Below are positions 7,785 through 10,169 of a stretch of DNA of 10,169 bases, piece after piece. The DNA comes from Candidatus Komeilibacteria bacterium (GTDB lineage Bacteria > Patescibacteriota > Patescibacteriia > UBA1558). The stretch's first letter is position 1. Each line of letters begins with the position of its first letter. The notes beneath the pieces were generated by a model. That model was not told the DNA's origin. It searched no databases and saw only the letters and a list, made by a program, of their open reading frames with translations. The translations under genes were made by a program, and so were the position numbers. Location of the stretch: positions 1 to 10,169 of the forward strand of contig JANLIN010000092.1 of NCBI GenBank assembly GCA_024654345.1. The letters are read 5' to 3'.

Positions 7785-7923
7785 GATTGGAAGATCCTTA
7801 CGCCCTGAAGCGAGCTACGCTCCGCTTCAGGGCTCAGGAATACGGGGTGGGCGTAGTGATCTCCATAGGCACCGACTGGACCAGTACAGATGTGTACACT
7901 ATCGACTGTTTTGAAGGGTGTCT
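7785..7923. repeat. Hairpin-plus-block repeat, copy 2
   Basis: Same direction as copy 1; the 75-bp blocks start 227 bp apart. The hairpin arms are GCCCTGAAGCG (7802-7812) and CGCTTCAGGGC (7823-7833), with an inner AGC/GCT extension and one bulged C. Relative to copy 1 a C-G pair has become G-C, which keeps the pairing. Copy 2 carries an extra 19 bp (about 7834-7852) between hairpin and block, bounded by GGGC on both sides. TACGCCC (7799-7805) can also pair with GGGCGTA (7849-7855) across this insertion, an alternative to the lower part of the local stem. Confidence 0.8.
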
Positions 7924-7980
7924 GTGGTTGTTCCATTTGAGAGCACACCTGGTCCTTGATCTTGGATATCCCGAGACCTG

Positions 7981-8050
7981 TCTCGCCTCCACGTTCCAGC
8001 GCTTCATCTCAACGCTTCCACGCTTCCTCGCTTCATTTCCCCCTTCCTCG
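7981..8050. repeat. CT-rich tract with recurring CGCTTC
   Basis: CGCTTC occurs at 8000, 8013, 8021 and 8029, so the last three copies are spaced by 8 bp, inside a strand almost free of other purines from about 7985 to 8050. The 10-mer TCCTCGCTTC (8025-8034) is the reverse complement of 7472-7481 near the left end of the intergenic region. The tract lies just upstream of the next promoter. It may be simple-sequence drift or a binding-site array. Confidence 0.5.
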
Positions 8051-8054
8051 ACCC

Positions 8055-8083
8055 TTGCAAAATTGCTATAATTAGCGTATATT
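8055..8083 (+). promoter_or_regulatory. Candidate promoter(s) for the long repeat protein gene
   Basis: TTGCAA (8055-8060) and TATATT (8078-8083) are separated by exactly 17 bp, giving a start near 8090. Overlapping this is an extended -10, TGCTATAAT (8064-8072), which needs no good -35 and would start near 8079. Either leaves a 20-31 nt leader before the ATG at 8111. No Shine-Dalgarno is present in that leader. Confidence 0.5.
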
Positions 8084-8110
8084 ATCACGTTCAGTTAAAC
8101 CTATCAATCA

Positions 8111-10169
8111 ATGACATACTTGCGTCAAGCAGTCCCGGAGACCGCCGAGAGGGGCGGCTACTTGAATAATGAAACCAAGTCGTCGGTGGAACTCAACGCG
8201 GCCGATTTAGTATCCGGTCAGCGTGAGCTTCTGGACAAGATAGCGAGCGTGCCGGACAGGGAGTCGCGAAAAAATCTCATCGCCCGTGTCTTTGATCACG
8301 CCACTGCTGATGGCTTAAAACTGGCGGAGAAAGAACAATTCACCAATACCGAATATTATGAACTGCTGTCGCGACCGCAGTTTTATTTTAAGCACCGTGA
8401 ATTGGCTTTACGATTGCTTGATGAAGCCGAGAATAAGACTCGGAGCGAAGGCGATAAAGAGCTACTCGCGGAACTGAAAATAAAGTACGCCAACTTCAAC
8501 AAACAGTTAACGACCGGACAGAGTAAGGAGTTCACGGCAGAAAAAAAAGGGGATGATCTGCAAACTAAGGAGCTGAAAAAACAGATTGACGACTGGTATG
8601 CCCAGTTTTTGCAAACTAAGAAGTTTGCCGAGCCGTTCGCCGATCCACGATCAAGGGGCGAAAGACTGGGGGAAGAGGCACTGGCGCAGATTAAGGAAGC
8701 TCTGGATGAAACTTACTATCCCATTGATGTCATGCGCGTGATAGTGAAACACCTAGCCGCCCAAGATGAGGACTTCGCACAGCTGGCCAAAGAATATTTC
8801 TACAGTCACGACAGTCTCCAGCTTCGCTACAGGCACTCCGGCTTTGATAAATATTTCCGTGATGTCAGTCGGGGCAAGGAAAGCGTGCGCGGTCTCGGTC
8901 TCGATAGTTTACGTGATGTCCTGTCGGACGAAGAGATGAAAGAGGTGGAGTTTGGAGTATCGGTCTCTGCCAAAACAGTGGCCAAAATCAAGAAAATCTA
9001 CAAAATAGATGACGAACAGTTGCTAAAGGAAATAAACTCCGCGCGCAAAAAGCCGCTGAGCATAACTTTCCGGATGCAGGTCAGAGAAGCGGAGAAGAAT
9101 CTACTCCAGGAGCTGGCCGCCGATGGTAAAGATGTGCACTGGGACGATGATACTCAGCGCTGGCGGTTGAAGGGTAAAGAAATGCCCCGTTCCAAATACC
9201 TATCCAGAGAGGAAATGAAGGATATCGCCGCCAAACTTAGAGGAGGTAGAATTTATTTTTTGTACAATAAGTCGCCGCTCGAGCAGGAGGAGTATATTCG
9301 CCAGTTAGTGAAAAACGAAGAGTATATCCAAGTCGAGACGCTGATGCCTTACATCGCCGGTCGTGATTTGAAATTCACTCGGCACGTCCTGAGCGAACTC
9401 TTGGATTCTGATCTGACAATGACTTTGCATGCCGCAAGTACAATCATGGAAGAAATGGCGGTATATGATCCTATTTTTTGTCAGATGAAATTAGGCGAGT
9501 TAGAAAAACGAAGCGTTCTTATACCTGGGAAAGAGCGTATCTATCATTTTTTGGGAGTTTTTGAGCCTGCCATCCAATTATTAAAATATGCGCTGCAGAA
9601 TAGTGTAGCTGACTATAGGCTTATTAGAACCGCGGTCTTACTGGCCGCTGATGAGCCGGCTCTGGTAAAAGAGTATTTAGAGAAAGTCGTAAAAAAATCT
9701 GGAGATGAAACAGACATAGAATTTCTAGAGGCGGCCTTGCGGGAGCGAGAGTTCAGTTATGGGAAGCTGGTGGAGTCACCGGCGGTATTCGTACCGATGA
9801 ATCCTCAACGCGCCAAAAAGCTAGCCCAAGAGAAACTGGGGGCGACAGATTATAACCAATGGGAGGTGGACCGTGTATTTGCCGAGCTGTATCTATGTGA
9901 TCAGAAAAGCACTAGAGATGACGCCGGTAAGGAGGCGAACAGTGCAGTCGAACGGTCGGAGGGTCATTTTCTGACCGAAGAAAAGATACTGGATACGCTC
10001 GAGGACTATTTGAAGCAGGACGTTAATACAATCGAAATTCCCAGAGCTATGGCCGGTCTTGACTCTGATCGAGCTTGGGAAATGCGCGAACGGTTCATCA
10101 AAGAAGGCGTTGATAAAGACTATATCGCCATGGGCTTGGCCGGATTGGACTCCTCTCGCGCCTGGGAAA
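8111..10169 (+). CDS. Long soluble protein of unknown function with 29-residue C-terminal repeats (3' partial)
   Basis: The frame is open from ATG 8111 to the right edge: 686 codons, no stop. An in-frame TAA at 8096-8098 makes this ATG the first possible start. No signal peptide or membrane segment is seen. The protein is rich in Lys, Glu and Asp and looks mostly alpha-helical. A Lys/Glu-rich region (about 120-165) could be a linker or coiled coil. Around 341-386 is a distinctive stretch (HWDDDTQRWRLKG followed by REEMKDIAAKLRGG). From about residue 631 a repeat of period 29 begins. AGLDSDRAWE at 648-657 recurs as AGLDSSRAWE at 677-686, and a diverged earlier half-unit starts at Tyr633 (aligned with Phe662). 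The repeat resembles a two-helix solenoid unit. I recognise no family with confidence. A scaffold or protein-binding role is a guess. The two visible repeats differ at many silent positions, so the duplication is not recent. Confidence 0.9.
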   Translation, partial: MTYLRQAVPETAERGGYLNNETKSSVELNAADLVSGQRELLDKIASVPDRESRKNLIARVFDHATADGLKLAEKEQFTNTEYYELLSRPQFYFKHRELALRLLDEAENKTRSEGDKELLAELKIKYANFNKQLTTGQSKEFTAEKKGDDLQTKELKKQIDDWYAQFLQTKKFAEPFADPRSRGERLGEEALAQIKEALDETYYPIDVMRVIVKHLAAQDEDFAQLAKEYFYSHDSLQLRYRHSGFDKYFRDVSRGKESVRGLGLDSLRDVLSDEEMKEVEFGVSVSAKTVAKIKKIYKIDDEQLLKEINSARKKPLSITFRMQVREAEKNLLQELAADGKDVHWDDDTQRWRLKGKEMPRSKYLSREEMKDIAAKLRGGRIYFLYNKSPLEQEEYIRQLVKNEEYIQVETLMPYIAGRDLKFTRHVLSELLDSDLTMTLHAASTIMEEMAVYDPIFCQMKLGELEKRSVLIPGKERIYHFLGVFEPAIQLLKYALQNSVADYRLIRTAVLLAADEPALVKEYLEKVVKKSGDETDIEFLEAALREREFSYGKLVESPAVFVPMNPQRAKKLAQEKLGATDYNQWEVDRVFAELYLCDQKSTRDDAGKEANSAVERSEGHFLTEEKILDTLEDYLKQDVNTIEIPRAMAGLDSDRAWEMRERFIKEGVDKDYIAMGLAGLDSSRAWE

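Larger units (their letters stand above)
7463..8110. other. Long intergenic region with structured repeats and no convincing gene
   Basis: About 650 bp between the operon terminator and the next gene. From left to right it holds a purine-rich tract (7463-7490), a 12-bp palindrome and an 8-bp inverted repeat (7501-7547), repeat copy 1 (about 7572-7696), an unremarkable spacer (7697-7784), repeat copy 2 (7785-7923), a stretch with nothing recognised (7924-7980), a CT-rich tract (7981-8050) and the promoter of the next gene. Small open frames exist on both strands over copy 2. They lack codon-level conservation between the copies and are not called as genes. No tRNA, rRNA, transposase or CRISPR array is seen. 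Confidence 0.8.

Noticed and set aside
7572..7923. CRISPR array
   Set aside because: There are only two copies of a 75-bp unit with 227-bp spacing, and no short repeat/spacer regularity or cas gene.
7787..8071. 94-codon plus-strand open frame over repeat copy 2
   Set aside because: In the same frame copy 1 is stopped on both sides of the block (TGA in the hairpin, TAG soon after it). Differences between the copies are mostly amino-acid changing, and the right part is CT-rich low-complexity sequence.
7834..8088. 84-codon minus-strand open frame
   Set aside because: It overlaps the repeat and the CT-rich tract, which reads as a biased charged peptide. It has no promoter or ribosome binding site, and copy 1 gives no matching gene.
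8891..8914. GLGLDSLR at residues 261-268 of the long protein as an early repeat unit
   Set aside because: It resembles the AGLDS signature, but the flanking residues do not follow the 29-residue pattern; probably coincidence.
9238..9262. Internal AGGAGG that could start a second gene
   Set aside because: It encodes Arg-Gly-Gly inside the long open frame, and no ATG or GTG follows at suitable spacing.
1..10169. Alternative genetic code with UGA read as an amino acid (as in some CPR lineages)
   Set aside because: No TGA stop is used by the visible genes, but no gene contains an in-frame TGA either, so the standard code explains everything.

Overview
The window looks like a bacterial chromosome segment, most likely from a Candidate Phyla Radiation (Patescibacteria) organism or a close relative. 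This is inference. It rests on the gene set (short orphan membrane proteins packed around pheS-pheT, and a long repeat-bearing protein of unknown function) and on the absence of a Shine-Dalgarno sequence before every visible gene start. All genes are on the plus strand and read cleanly with the standard bacterial code. The six visible stop codons are four TAA and two TAG, with no TGA.

Region 1 (1-3035) is a DNA-metabolism unit. It holds the 3' part of a UvrD/Rep-type superfamily 1 helicase with a C-terminal RecB-family PD-(D/E)XK nuclease, joined by a TAATG stop/start overlap to a small DUF721 (DciA-like) protein. A perfect 34-bp palindrome follows directly.

Region 2 (3121-7409) is a tight operon with gaps of only 2, 3 and 6 nt. 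Its order is a four-helix membrane protein, pheS, pheT, and a two-helix membrane protein with a charged tail. PheS and PheT together form phenylalanyl-tRNA synthetase. A promoter lies almost against the first start codon, which leaves no room for a T-box or attenuator. An intrinsic terminator (7429-7462) closes the unit.

Region 3 (7463-8110) is about 650 bp without a convincing gene. It holds two direct copies of an element made of a hairpin plus a conserved 75-bp block (89% identical), several small dyad symmetries and a CT-rich tract with an 8-bp rhythm. The hairpins of the two copies differ by a compensatory base-pair change. This is the least explained part of the window.

Region 4 (8111-10169) is the first 686 codons of a long, soluble, charged protein of unknown function. 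It runs off the right edge just as a 29-residue repeat (AGLDSxRAWE signature) begins.
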